Assembly (NCBI RefSeq): GCF_000215975.1
Contig: NC_015682.1
Span: forward strand, 1,116,001 to 1,180,000
From: Thermodesulfobacterium geofontis OPF15
GTDB lineage: Bacteria; Desulfobacterota; Thermodesulfobacteria; Thermodesulfobacteriales; Thermodesulfobacteriaceae
Reading direction: 5' to 3'
DNA: 64,000 bases
The notes under the pieces were generated by a model. The model saw only the letters and a list, made by a program, of their open reading frames with translations. It had not been told where the DNA came from and did no database searches. The stretch's first letter is position 1; the number at the start of each line of letters is the position of its first letter. This document shows, in pieces, positions 48,300-57,567 of this stretch. The translations under genes and the position numbers were made by a program.

Positions 48300-49327
48300 A
48301 AATTTTAATAGTAAAACTTTCAGCTTTAGGTGATGTAGTTCAGACTTTACCCTCTTTAAGTTTATTAAAAAAGGTTTTTCCTGAATCTAAGATAGATTGG
48401 GTTGTAGATAAAAGAAATGCTGAAATCTTAGAAAAGCATCCTTATCTCAATAAAATTTTAGTTTTTTCAAATAATACCTTTTTTTCTTTTAAAAACCTGA
48501 AAAAATTCTTAAAAGATTTAAGATCAGAGGAGTACGACGTAGTTATAGATTATCAAGGACTTTTAAAAAGTGGAATTATTACTGGATTAAGCAAAGCTAA
48601 GTATAAAATTGGCTTTGCCAATCATAGAGAGGGAAGCCCCCTTTTTTATAACCTTAAACTTCCTCCCTATGATAAAAATTTACATGCAGTTAAAAGATAC
48701 CTTTTTCTTACCAAAAAAGCGATCGAAATTTTAGGAAAGCATAAGGATTTAATTTATTCTGAAGAAATACCAGAACCAATTTTTTCTTCTGAAATATTAA
48801 ATAAAAAGCTTAAATTTATTAAAAAACCTTATATAGTTTTTGTTCCTTCTGCACGTTGGGAGACTAAATGGTGGCCATTTTCGCATTGGGAAAAACTTAT
48901 AGAGCTTTGTAAAGATTTAGCTAAGAATTTTGATATATTTATCACAGGAAGTTCATCAGAAATAAATTTAAAATCGTGGGCAGAAGAAATGGAAAAAAAA
49001 TACCCCTATATTTATTCTTTAGTTGGTAAACTTTCTTTAAAAGAACTAATAATCTTAATAAAAGATTCAAAAGCTTTGGTAAGTGTTGATACTGGACCTA
49101 TGCATATAGCTGAAGCATTAAAAAAACCTGTAGTAGCCTTATTTGGACCAACTTCTCCAGAAAGAACCGGACCTTGGGCTGGAGATTTTAAAGTTATTAG
49201 AAGTTCTTTATCTTGTAGCCCCTGTTTTAAGAAAAAATGTAAAGAATTAAAGTGTATGTTTGAGATAAAGCCTGAAGAAGTAAAAAATGCTTTGGAAGAG
49301 CTAATTATAAAGTATTATTCTCTATGA
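48296..49327 (+). CDS. Lipopolysaccharide heptosyltransferase, GT9 family
   Basis: About 343 residues of a WaaC/WaaF-type GT9 enzyme. VKLSALGDVVQTLPSL is the N-terminal donor loop and DTGPMHIAEALKKPVVALFGPTSPERTGPWA is the signature region in outline; CKELKC lies near the end. It transfers heptose to the lipopolysaccharide inner core at the cytoplasmic side. The GTG at 48296 is chosen because it overlaps the gmhB stop as GTGA; a TTG at 48281 would give five more residues. It is convergent with, and overlaps, the ABC exporter gene. Confidence 0.9.
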   Translation: MKILIVKLSALGDVVQTLPSLSLLKKVFPESKIDWVVDKRNAEILEKHPYLNKILVFSNNTFFSFKNLKKFLKDLRSEEYDVVIDYQGLLKSGIITGLSKAKYKIGFANHREGSPLFYNLKLPPYDKNLHAVKRYLFLTKKAIEILGKHKDLIYSEEIPEPIFSSEILNKKLKFIKKPYIVFVPSARWETKWWPFSHWEKLIELCKDLAKNFDIFITGSSSEINLKSWAEEMEKKYPYIYSLVGKLSLKELIILIKDSKALVSVDTGPMHIAEALKKPVVALFGPTSPERTGPWAGDFKVIRSSLSCSPCFKKKCKELKCMFEIKPEEVKNALEELIIKYYSL

Positions 49328-51039
49328 AAAGTTTTATAAAGTTCCTGATAAAGAGGAGATTTTTCCAGTAATTCATCATGAGTTCCTTCAGCTACGATTT
49401 TTCCTTTGTCAAGAACAACGATTTTATCTGCTTTTTTAACAGTTGATAAACGATGAGCAATAATAATAATAGTATGCTTGTCTTTTAAATTTTCTAAAGC
49501 TTGGTGGATAGCAAATTCTGTTATACTATCAAGTTGACTTGTAGCTTCATCAAGAATTATTATAGGAGGTTTTTTTAGAAAAACCCTTGCTAAAGCTAAT
49601 CTTTGTTTTTCTCCCCCAGACAGACTCAATCCATTTTTCCCAAGAATAGTTTCATAGCCCTGAGGAAGTTTTTCAATAAAATCATGAATCATAGCTAATT
49701 TACAAGCCTCTATCACTTCTTCTTTTGTAGCAGAAGGTTTCACCATTATTAAATTATCCCAAATTGAAAGATTAAAGAGAAAAGGTTCTTGCAAAACCAT
49801 ACCAAAAAGACTTCTCAAACTTGAAATGTCAAAATCTTTTAAAGGAGTGCTATCTAAATAAATATCTCCTTCTTGAGGATCATAAAATCTTGGTAGAAGA
49901 GAAACTAAAGTAGTTTTTCCTGATCCACTTTGCCCAACTAAAGCTGTGATTTTATTAGTAGGTATAAATAAATTGATTTTTTCTAAAGCAAGTGGTAATT
50001 GAGGTGAATATCTAAAAGATACATCTTTAAACAAGAATCCCTGAGAGGGAGCAAAGGCTTTTAAAGTTCCTCCTTTTTCTTCTGGCAATTCAAAAATTTC
50101 TTGGATTCTTATCCAGGCTCCTTGAATTTCTTTTAAACCTGTATAAGACCTTGCAAGTTTTCTTAGGGGATTAAAGATAAGAAGGATAGATGCCAAGATA
50201 GAAAGAAAGGCTCCTGGAGAAAGAGAGCCTTTTATAATTAAAAAACCTCCATAGCCTATAACTAAAGCACCTCCAAATCCTGTCATAATATCTACTAAAC
50301 TTTTAGAACCTTCTCTATATTTGGTAATTTTTAAGCTCCATCTATAGAATTTATTTAATTCCTTTAAAAAAAGATCTGACAATTTATCATAGGAGCCACT
50401 TATTTTTATTTCTTTTATCCCTTTAGTTATTTCATTCATTTTTTGAGTAAGCTCTCCTGTAGCACTTTGAGCAAGTTTTCTTGCTTTTCTTGTTTTTATT
50501 CCTAAAGCTTTAGCTCCAAAGACAATTATAGGGATAGTTAATAGTGCAACCAAAGTTAGATCCCATTTTTGATAAAAAGCAACTCCTAATAGAGCAAAAA
50601 CAGTCAAAGTTTCTTTAAAAAAGGTTTGAAGATTATCACCTAAGATAGGTTCAATTTGAGAGGTGTCATTTATCACTCTTGAAATAGTTTGCCCCTCTCC
50701 ATATTTAGTTAAATGTTCTACAGGGATGGAAAGACATTTTTTAAAGAGATCAAGTCTAATAAGATTTACCATTCCTGTTGAAACATCTTTCATTAAATAA
50801 GCTTGAAGAAGGGAAAAACATCCCATAAGGGTAAAAATTAAAATGATAAAGAAAGGAATCCATTTAAAATATTCATAATGTTTTTCTATAAAAACATAAT
50901 TAAAAATAGGTTTTATAGCCCAGGTGCTAAAACCTGTTAAAGTAGAAGTAAGAGAAGCAAAAAAAAGAGCAAGGAGAAATTTTTTCCAGAAAGGTTTTAA
51001 ATAATGTAAGATATTTTTTAGGAAAAAAAGAAGTTCCAA
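49315..51039 (-). CDS. MsbA-like ABC exporter
   Basis: The 574-residue half-transporter has six membrane helices in the first 310 residues and one ATPase domain (Walker A VGQSGSGKTTLVS, signature GLSLSGGEKQRLALAR, Walker B IIILDEATSQLD). MsbA flips lipid A-core across the inner membrane, fitting the adjacent heptosyltransferase and heptose phosphatase genes. Multidrug exporters look similar. The start is TTG 51039 with AGGAG about 12 bases upstream; the gene is 14 bases downstream of htpX. Confidence 0.9.
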   Translation of the reverse strand: MELLFFLKNILHYLKPFWKKFLLALFFASLTSTLTGFSTWAIKPIFNYVFIEKHYEYFKWIPFFIILIFTLMGCFSLLQAYLMKDVSTGMVNLIRLDLFKKCLSIPVEHLTKYGEGQTISRVINDTSQIEPILGDNLQTFFKETLTVFALLGVAFYQKWDLTLVALLTIPIIVFGAKALGIKTRKARKLAQSATGELTQKMNEITKGIKEIKISGSYDKLSDLFLKELNKFYRWSLKITKYREGSKSLVDIMTGFGGALVIGYGGFLIIKGSLSPGAFLSILASILLIFNPLRKLARSYTGLKEIQGAWIRIQEIFELPEEKGGTLKAFAPSQGFLFKDVSFRYSPQLPLALEKINLFIPTNKITALVGQSGSGKTTLVSLLPRFYDPQEGDIYLDSTPLKDFDISSLRSLFGMVLQEPFLFNLSIWDNLIMVKPSATKEEVIEACKLAMIHDFIEKLPQGYETILGKNGLSLSGGEKQRLALARVFLKKPPIIILDEATSQLDSITEFAIHQALENLKDKHTIIIIAHRLSTVKKADKIVVLDKGKIVAEGTHDELLEKSPLYQELYKTFHRE

Positions 51040-51053
51040 AGAAAACCTATCTC

Positions 51054-51926
51054 CTAAATTTCTTTTGCTAATTTCATAAGTCTCGCAATTCTTTCTTCAA
51101 TAGGAGGATGAGTTGAAAATAATTTAAATAAACTTTTACTTGATAGAGGATTTACAATATACATCTGAGCATGGGCAGGGTTTACATCTAAAGGATAAGC
51201 TCTGTTCCAGGTTTCTAATTTTTCAAGAGCCTTTGCCAAAGCACCTGGGTTTTTAATAATTTTAGCTCCAGTTTCATCAGCTAAAAATTCTCTACTTCTA
51301 CTTATAGCAAGTTGAATAAGTGTTGCAGCTATAGGAACAATAATAATAGCAACAAGGGTTGCAATAAGACCAAGTGGATTTCCTCTATCCTCATCATCTC
51401 TATGAATTCCACCAAACATTAAAGCCCATTGAGCCATATGAGCAAGATAAGTAATAGCTCCTACTAATACAGCAGCGATAGTAGAAATTAAAATATCTCT
51501 ATTTTTAATATGAGCAATTTCATGTGCTATAACCCCTTTTAATTCTTCAGTATTTAAAAGTTTTAATAATCCTGAAGTTACAGCAACTACGCCATTTTTA
51601 GGATTTCTTCCAGTAGCAAAAGCATTAGGAGTTTCAACAGGGACAATATATATTTTAGGTTTAGGAATTCCAGCCTTTCTTGCTACTTCCTCTACTATAG
51701 CATGAAGTTCTGGAGCTTGACTACGATCCACAGGTACAGCTCCAGTTGTTGCAAGAACAATCTTATCCGAAAAGAAATAGGCTATAGAATTCATTATTAA
51801 AGCCATGAAAAGAGCAATAGTTGCCCCTGTTTTTCCTCCGATTAAATTTCCAACTACAATAAAAAGAATGCTTAATATAGCTAAAAATAAAAAAGTTTTT
51901 AAGACATTCCACATAAACTTTTTCAC
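51054..51926 (-). CDS. htpX: Protease HtpX
   Basis: The 290-residue membrane zinc protease of M48 family has two N-terminal membrane helices, GVIAHEIAHIKNRDI with the HExxH site, and a second pair of helices (residues about 150-205). SREFLADETGAKI supplies the third ligand Glu. ATGRNPKNGVVAVTSGLL is the family pattern. It removes damaged membrane proteins. Confidence 0.95.
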   Translation of the reverse strand: MKKFMWNVLKTFLFLAILSILFIVVGNLIGGKTGATIALFMALIMNSIAYFFSDKIVLATTGAVPVDRSQAPELHAIVEEVARKAGIPKPKIYIVPVETPNAFATGRNPKNGVVAVTSGLLKLLNTEELKGVIAHEIAHIKNRDILISTIAAVLVGAITYLAHMAQWALMFGGIHRDDEDRGNPLGLIATLVAIIIVPIAATLIQLAISRSREFLADETGAKIIKNPGALAKALEKLETWNRAYPLDVNPAHAQMYIVNPLSSKSLFKLFSTHPPIEERIARLMKLAKEI

Positions 51927-52065
51927 CTCCTAATTTGCTTCTTTTGTTTTAAAAATTATAAGTAAAAATAGGTGGTTGTCAAGAAATCGGTATTTTAAAG
52001 AACTTTTAGAGGTCTTTATTATCGAAGTATTGACATTTAGATTAAAAGTTATAAATAAAAAGATC

Positions 52066-53937
52066 ATGTTTAAAATTAAATTTTTACCTTACAATTTAGA
52101 AGTTACTACACTTCCAGGAGAAACTATTATAGACACAGCAATGCGATATGGTATTCATATAAATGCCTCTTGTGGAGGAGCTGGGGTTTGTAATAAATGT
52201 AAAATCATAATTGAAGAAGGAAAAGTAAAAGGAGAAATTATTGAGAATAATTTTTATAAAGCTTGTGCAACTTTTCCTCTTTCAGATTTAGTTGTTAGAA
52301 TTCCTATAGAAAGTTATATAGAAAAAAGGGCAACTTTTCTAAAACCAAAAAAGAGACCTGCTTTTTTATCAAAAGAAATCAAAAAAATACCAGATTCCCC
52401 TTTTAAAAAACTTTATTTTAAACTCCCTTTACCTACCATTGAAGAAAACTTTTCAGATTGGACAAGAATAAAATATGCGTTAGAAAAAGAAAAAATTTTA
52501 AATCCCGAAGTAAATATAAATATTTTTAAAAAATTGCCCCACATTTTGAGAGAAAAAGAATTTGAAGTAACTTTAAACTTATATTATGATCCAAGAAAGG
52601 ATAGATACTATTTAATAGATATAGAAAGTGGAGACAAAACTTCTTATAACTTAGGAGTAGCAATAGATCTTGGAACTACAACTTTACAGCTTGAGCTTAT
52701 AGATTTAAATACTGGAGAAACTTTAGCTTTTACTTCTGATTATAATCCTCAAATAAGCTATGGTGAAGATGTGATAAGTAGAATTGAGTTTGCTAAAAGA
52801 AAAGATGGTTTAAAGATTTTAGCATCTAAGGTTAGAGAAAAGATAGTAAATTTAATTGAAGAAATGTTAAGAGAAGCACAAAAAAATTTAGAAGATATAA
52901 ACTTAATTTCTCTTGCAGGGAATACAGTAATGAGTCATTTGTTCTTAGAATTGGAGCCTAAATATTTAAGGGAATATCCTTATGTTCCAGTAGCTACTGA
53001 ATTTCCCTTAATTTTTGCTAAGGATTTAGAACTTCCTCTTAAAGAAACTACTTTAATTCAGCTTGCACCTTGTAAAGCAAGTTATGTAGGAGGAGATATT
53101 GTTGCAGGTGTTGTTGCCTCTCGCATGGCAGAAGAAGAGCCTTTAACCTTATTTATAGATCTTGGAACAAATGGTGAAATTGTATTAGGAAATAAAGAAT
53201 TTTTAATGTGTGCTGCCTGTTCAGCAGGACCTGCTTTTGAAGGAGGGGGAATAAAAAACGGAATAAGGGCTGTTTCAGGAGCTATTGAAGTTGTCAATAT
53301 TGATCCTGTCTCTTTTGAACCAATGATTTTAACTATAGAAAAAAAACCACCTAAGGGAATATGTGGTTCTGGAATAGTTTCACTTTTGGCTAATTTATTT
53401 AAAGTGGGGCTTATAGATAGATCAGGTAAATTTGTAAGAGATACAAAACATCCCAGATTAAGAGAAGGTGAAGATGGATGGGAGTATGTAGTAGTTTGGA
53501 AAGAAAATTCAGCAACCGGTGAAGATATTGTTTTTACCGAAAATGATATAGAAAACGTAATTAGAGCCAAAGGAGCCATATTTGCTGGATGTCAAGTATT
53601 GTTAGAATCTATAGGACTTTCTTTTGAAGATGTTGAAAGAATCTATTTAGCAGGAACCTTTGGAAATTATATAGATTTAGAGGAAGCAATTATTATAGGA
53701 CTTTTGCCAGATATTCCTCGTGAAAAATTTTTCTTTTTAGGAAATACAAGCCTTGAAGGAGCAAAACTTGCTTTATCATATAAGGAAATACTTTTAAAAA
53801 TGGAAAAAGTAGTTAATATGATGACCAATATTGAACTTTCAACTTATCCAAAATATATGGAATATTACATGGCTACCTTATTTTTACCCCATACCAATGA
53901 AGATCTTTTTCCTTCAGTAAAAAATTTAAAAATTTAA
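52066..53937 (+). CDS. RACo-like reductive activator of corrinoid proteins (DUF4445)
   Basis: About 623 residues from ATG 52066. An N-terminal 2Fe-2S ferredoxin domain has Cys36, Cys42, Cys45 and Cys67; a linker, then an ASKHA-type ATPase fold with LGVAIDLGTTTLQLEL, FIDLGTNGEIVLG and GGDIVAGVVASRM. RACo-type proteins use ATP to reduce Co(II) corrinoid back to Co(I), here possibly for a Wood-Ljungdahl corrinoid protein; no such gene is adjacent. A TTG at 51976 would add 30 poorly matching residues. The ATG is preceded by TTGACA (52030) and a TATAAA, so the transcript may be nearly leaderless. Confidence 0.88.
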   Translation: MFKIKFLPYNLEVTTLPGETIIDTAMRYGIHINASCGGAGVCNKCKIIIEEGKVKGEIIENNFYKACATFPLSDLVVRIPIESYIEKRATFLKPKKRPAFLSKEIKKIPDSPFKKLYFKLPLPTIEENFSDWTRIKYALEKEKILNPEVNINIFKKLPHILREKEFEVTLNLYYDPRKDRYYLIDIESGDKTSYNLGVAIDLGTTTLQLELIDLNTGETLAFTSDYNPQISYGEDVISRIEFAKRKDGLKILASKVREKIVNLIEEMLREAQKNLEDINLISLAGNTVMSHLFLELEPKYLREYPYVPVATEFPLIFAKDLELPLKETTLIQLAPCKASYVGGDIVAGVVASRMAEEEPLTLFIDLGTNGEIVLGNKEFLMCAACSAGPAFEGGGIKNGIRAVSGAIEVVNIDPVSFEPMILTIEKKPPKGICGSGIVSLLANLFKVGLIDRSGKFVRDTKHPRLREGEDGWEYVVVWKENSATGEDIVFTENDIENVIRAKGAIFAGCQVLLESIGLSFEDVERIYLAGTFGNYIDLEEAIIIGLLPDIPREKFFFLGNTSLEGAKLALSYKEILLKMEKVVNMMTNIELSTYPKYMEYYMATLFLPHTNEDLFPSVKNLKI

Positions 53938-53959
53938 AAATTTAAATGGAGAGATAAAA

Positions 53960-54565
53960 ATGATTCACAAAGAAGGGATTCCCTGGGTACTATATCCTCT
54001 TTTTTTCTCAACAACTGCTTTAATTTTTAAAAAGAAAAAATTAGCAGCTGCAGGTTTGATGTTAAGCACCTTAAACGCTTATTTTTTTAGAGATCCCAAA
54101 AGGGAACCTGTATTAAATCCTGAATTGATCATTTCCCCTGCCGATGGAAAGATAGTTCTTTGTAAAATAGAAGAAAAAAAAGATTGGTATCCGGGAACAC
54201 TCTGGAGGATAGGTATTTTTATGAGATTATGGGATGTGCACATCAATAAAAGCCCAGTTACAGGAAAAATTTTGAAAATGAGTTATTTCAAAGAAGAAAA
54301 CAGAGAAAAACAAATTTATCTTATTGAAAGAGAAGATGGATGTCCTTTCTGGGTAATTCAGATAGGAGGACTTATAGCAAGAAGAATAAAGAGTTTTGTT
54401 CTTCCCGGAGATGACGTAGTTACAGGAGATCCGATAGGAATAATAAAATTTGGTTCAAGAGTTGAACTTTATTTTCCATTAGAGGGAACTGAGATTTACG
54501 TTAAAGAAGGACATAAAGTTTTTGCTGGTGAAACTGTTCTTGGAAGAATTCCTTTAAAGACTTAA
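53960..54565 (+). CDS. psd: Phosphatidylserine decarboxylase (short type)
   Basis: The 201-residue protein has the short, archaeal-type layout: one N-terminal hydrophobic segment (residues 8-25), then FFRDPKREP, ISPADGKIV and DVHINKSPVTGKI. The self-cleavage site near residue 166 is FGSRVEL, where Ser becomes the pyruvoyl group (commonly LGST in long forms). It makes phosphatidylethanolamine. pssA starts two bases after its stop. Confidence 0.93.
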   Translation: MIHKEGIPWVLYPLFFSTTALIFKKKKLAAAGLMLSTLNAYFFRDPKREPVLNPELIISPADGKIVLCKIEEKKDWYPGTLWRIGIFMRLWDVHINKSPVTGKILKMSYFKEENREKQIYLIEREDGCPFWVIQIGGLIARRIKSFVLPGDDVVTGDPIGIIKFGSRVELYFPLEGTEIYVKEGHKVFAGETVLGRIPLKT

Positions 54566-54567
54566 AC

Positions 54568-55293
54568 ATGACCTATCTTCTTCCTCATATATTTACCACC
54601 CTAAATATCTTTTTTGGATTTTATGCTATTGTTAAAGTTATAGATGGAGATTTTTTTAAAGCAAGTTTGGGAATATTTTTAGCTATATTTTTTGATATTT
54701 TTGATGGAAGAATAGCAAGACTTTTTAAAATTCAAAGTAGATTTGGATTAGAGTATGATTCTTTGTGTGATCTTGTATCTTTTGGAATTGCCCCAGCTTT
54801 ATTAATTTATCAATTTTCTTTAAAAGGTTTCAACAAAATTGGTTGGTCAGCAAGTTTTTTATATGCTACTTGTGTAGCTTTAAGATTAGCAAGGTTTAAT
54901 GTAAAGAATCTTTTTAAAAAGAGTTATTTTGAAGGATTACCCTCTCCAGCAGGAGCTGGAATTTTAGCTTCCTCTGTTCTTTTTCTTTTAAAAACTGACA
55001 TTGATCCTATTTACAAAACCTATGGGTTGCTAATTTTAACTTACCTTGTAGCTTATTTATTAGTTTCTCCTATTCAATATCCCAGTTTTAAAGAATTTAA
55101 AATAAAGAAAGCACAAGCTTTTTACTTCTTAGTGTTTTTTATTCTTGGATTAACAATAATTGCTTCTAACCCATCCTTTTATTTGTTTATAATATTTAGT
55201 TTTTATTTGCTTTTGGGTCCCTTTTTATTTTTTAAAAATAATCGTAAAAATTTTTTTAAAAACTTTACCAAGAAGGGCACTTTCAAGAGTTGA
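54568..55293 (+). CDS. pssA: CDP-diacylglycerol--serine O-phosphatidyltransferase
   Basis: The 241-residue membrane enzyme has six to seven hydrophobic segments. The CDP-alcohol transferase motif D-G-x2-A-R-x8-G-x3-D-x3-D is complete in FDGRIARLFKIQSRFGLEYD followed by SLCDLVSFGIAPA. It makes phosphatidylserine for the decarboxylase encoded just upstream, so psd-pssA is the phosphatidylethanolamine pathway. Confidence 0.95.
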   Translation: MTYLLPHIFTTLNIFFGFYAIVKVIDGDFFKASLGIFLAIFFDIFDGRIARLFKIQSRFGLEYDSLCDLVSFGIAPALLIYQFSLKGFNKIGWSASFLYATCVALRLARFNVKNLFKKSYFEGLPSPAGAGILASSVLFLLKTDIDPIYKTYGLLILTYLVAYLLVSPIQYPSFKEFKIKKAQAFYFLVFFILGLTIIASNPSFYLFIIFSFYLLLGPFLFFKNNRKNFFKNFTKKGTFKS

Positions 55294-55356
55294 TATTTTA
55301 AGACTTTAGTAAGGGATAGCAATTTAAAATAGGATTTTAAGAAATTAAAAGAAAAA

Positions 55357-55384
55357 TTGACAAATTGAAAACTTGATTTAAAAT
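55357..55384 (+). promoter_or_regulatory. Promoter of remA-gmk-rlmB
   Basis: TTGACA at 55357-55362, 16 bases, then TAAAAT at 55379-55384. The remA ATG follows at 55445 with GAGGGG as ribosome-binding site. Confidence 0.6.
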
Positions 55385-55444
55385 TTTTGGTTAAAATAAA
55401 AAAAATTCTTTTAAGATTAAATATATTAAAAGAGGGGATGAGAT

Positions 55445-55726
55445 ATGGGGACTCCGTTTAAATTACTTAATATTGGGTTTGGAAATTTCGTAGTAGCTAA
55501 TAGGATTATCGCTATTGTTAATCCAAATTCAGCACCCATGAAAAGACTTAAAGAGGAATCAAAAGAGGCTAAACATCTTATTGATGCTACTCAAGGTCGC
55601 AAAACAAGATCTATAATAATTACTGATAGTAATCATGTTATTCTTTCTGCTATTCAGACCGAAACAGTGGCTCAAAGGTTTATGAGTGATACATTAGAAA
55701 AATTAGAAAAGGATGCAGAAGAATAA
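55445..55726 (+). CDS. remA: RemA-like regulator (DUF370)
   Basis: This 93-residue protein carries the DUF370/RemA pattern: [19 protein letters not shown], then [10 protein letters not shown], then [20 protein letters not shown]. RemA of Bacillus subtilis is a DNA-binding activator of matrix genes; members outside Bacilli mostly sit beside gmk, as here. It overlaps gmk by 14 bases. Confidence 0.9.
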   Translation: MGTPFKLLNIGFGNFVVANRIIAIVNPNSAPMKRLKEESKEAKHLIDATQGRKTRSIIITDSNHVILSAIQTETVAQRFMSDTLEKLEKDAEE

Positions 55727-56330
55727 ATTTTTAATAATTGTTGTTACAGGTCCTTCAGGAGCAGGTAAAACCTCCCTTCTTAAATATTTACCTCCTGAAG
55801 AATTTTATATTTCTGTTTCTCACACAACTCGTCCGCCTCGTAAAGATGAAATAAATGGAAAAGATTATTATTTTATAAATAAAGAAAAGTTTTTAGAAAT
55901 GATTAAAAATGGAGAATTTTTGGAATGGGTAGAAGTTTTTGGTACCTACTATGGGACTGCTAAAAGCGAAATAGAAAAGGCTTTTTCTCAAAACAAACAT
56001 CTGATTTTAGATGTAGAGGTAATTGGAGCAACTCGTATGAAATCCTATTTTGGTAATTCTGCAGTTTTTATATTTATTCTTCCTCCAAGTATAGAAGAAA
56101 TAGAAAAAAGACTTAAAAAAAGAGGGACAGAAGATGAAAATAAAATAAAGGAGCGTATTCAAAGGGCGAAAGAAGAAATTAAATTTGCAGGCTGGTTTGA
56201 TTATATCATAGTTAATGACGATTTGGAAAAAGCAAAGGATAATTTTTTTTCAATTATTAAAGCCGAACTTTGTAGACCCTTTAGAAATAACAATTGGCAA
56301 AATATTTTAAAATCATTAATTTATGAGTAA
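55713..56330 (+). CDS. gmk: Guanylate kinase
   Basis: This 205-residue enzyme phosphorylates GMP. P-loop [33 protein letters not shown] and [12 protein letters not shown] are the GMP-binding motifs. The C-terminus is normal. The rlmB-like gene starts eight bases before its stop. Confidence 0.96.
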   Translation: MQKNKFLIIVVTGPSGAGKTSLLKYLPPEEFYISVSHTTRPPRKDEINGKDYYFINKEKFLEMIKNGEFLEWVEVFGTYYGTAKSEIEKAFSQNKHLILDVEVIGATRMKSYFGNSAVFIFILPPSIEEIEKRLKKRGTEDENKIKERIQRAKEEIKFAGWFDYIIVNDDLEKAKDNFFSIIKAELCRPFRNNNWQNILKSLIYE

Positions 56331-57069
56331 AGCCATTTATGGAGTTAATGCAGTCTTAGAAGCCTTAAATTCTCATCCAGAACTTATTGAAGAAATTTGG
56401 TTAAATAAGACAACTCTTTCAGGTAAAAAATATCAAATACTTGAAAAAGCTAAAAAATTTGGGATTCCATTAAAATTAATTTCCAAACCAGATTTCAGAC
56501 CCCCTAAAATTTCACCTAATACGAATACCCAAGGTGTGGTAGCATACATAAGTGAGTTTATATACGCAGATTTAGAAGATATTGTAAAAAATTGGGAAAA
56601 TAAAAAGGAAAATCCTTTAGTTATTATGCTTGATGAAGTAGAGGATCCTCAAAATGTAGGCTCTATTATAAGAACTGCTGATGCAGGAGGTGTTCACGGG
56701 ATAGTAATACCTAAATTAAGAGCCTGTGATATAAATGAGACTGTAATTAAAGTTTCCTCTGGTTCTGTATTTAATATACCTATAGCAAAGGTAAATAACC
56801 TTAAACATGCTATATCCTTTTTTAAAGAAAAAAATCTTTGGATAATTGGACTTACTCACAAATCTGATATTTCTATATATGAATTAGATTTAAAAAAACC
56901 TTTGGTTTTTATTGTAGGAAATGAAGGGAGAGGTATAAGAAAAACTATCTTAGAAAAATGTGATTTTTTAGCTAAAATTCCTATGAGAGGGAAAATAGAA
57001 AGTTTAAATGTTTCTATTGCTACAGCTATTGCAATTTTTGAAACTTTAAGGCAAAGATTTTATACTTAA
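56323..57069 (+). CDS. rlmB: 23S rRNA methyltransferase RlmB/TrmH-family
   Basis: The 248-residue SPOUT methyltransferase has an N-terminal L30e-like substrate domain (IYGVNAVLEAL) and knot motifs LDEVEDPQNVGSIIRTADA, FIVGNEGRGIR and RGKIESLNVSIATAIAIFE. It 2'-O-methylates 23S rRNA guanosine in E. coli, while related members act on tRNA. It ends the operon before a hairpin. Confidence 0.93.
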   Translation: MSKAIYGVNAVLEALNSHPELIEEIWLNKTTLSGKKYQILEKAKKFGIPLKLISKPDFRPPKISPNTNTQGVVAYISEFIYADLEDIVKNWENKKENPLVIMLDEVEDPQNVGSIIRTADAGGVHGIVIPKLRACDINETVIKVSSGSVFNIPIAKVNNLKHAISFFKEKNLWIIGLTHKSDISIYELDLKKPLVFIVGNEGRGIRKTILEKCDFLAKIPMRGKIESLNVSIATAIAIFETLRQRFYT

Positions 57070-57072
57070 ATT

Positions 57073-57095
57073 TTTGCAGACTTACAATCTGCAAA
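57073..57095. terminator. Hairpin between rlmB and the convergent gene
   Basis: TTTGCAGA (57073-57080) and TCTGCAAA (57088-57095) form a perfect 8-bp stem with a 7-base loop. The flanks are not long T runs on the plus strand, so termination may be weak; on the minus side it lies just beyond the gene ending at 57106. Confidence 0.5.
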
Positions 57096-57105
57096 CCCCT
57101 CCCTT

Positions 57106-57567
57106 TCAACCTCCACTTAAGTAAATAGCAAGAATTTTCTTTTCTATTTCTATATTAAAGTTTTTTATTAATTTTGGTTCATATTTTTTAATTTCCGAAA
57201 AATCTGGTATTATTTCTTTTCCTCCCTTTTCCTTTTTTTGAGTATATACATCTATTAAAACAAAATCTTTTAAATTGGTGATTAAAGCAAAGTAGGGTGG
57301 GGGATCAAAGAAAACTCTTGCTAAAGCAATTATACCTCTTTCTGAAGGGGTTAAATTTTCTTGAGGCTTATAATCTACTATAAGTAAAGGTTTAGAATTG
57401 TATTTAATAATTAAAGGGATGAAGATGTTAAAAGGTTTTTCTTTATAGGAAAATTGATAGTTTCCTTCTTCAAAAAAGCAGTTTCCATAATATCCCTTTT
57501 CTTTGAAAATATTTTTAAGTATTGAAAGTGCTTCATTTACAAGAATTTCTTCTTTGCTATTTCCCAT
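57106..57567 (-). CDS. Type I restriction subunit R N-terminal-like (HSDR_N) protein
   Basis: The 153-residue stand-alone domain resembles HSDR_N-type nuclease folds: FNIFIPLIIKYNSKPLLIVDYKP with D/E-x-K-like KxDYKP, then ALITNLKDFVLIDVYTQKK. No type I restriction genes are near. Such free-standing proteins are widespread and uncharacterised. Its start overlaps the PHP gene's stop by 31 bases, so the two are coupled. Confidence 0.75.
   Translation of the reverse strand: MGNSKEEILVNEALSILKNIFKEKGYYGNCFFEEGNYQFSYKEKPFNIFIPLIIKYNSKPLLIVDYKPQENLTPSERGIIALARVFFDPPPYFALITNLKDFVLIDVYTQKKEKGGKEIIPDFSEIKKYEPKLIKNFNIEIEKKILAIYLSGG

Noticed and set aside
51976-52065. Upstream TTG start for the RACo-like gene
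   Set aside because: The added 30 residues precede a normal ferredoxin start and no ribosome-binding site supports them.
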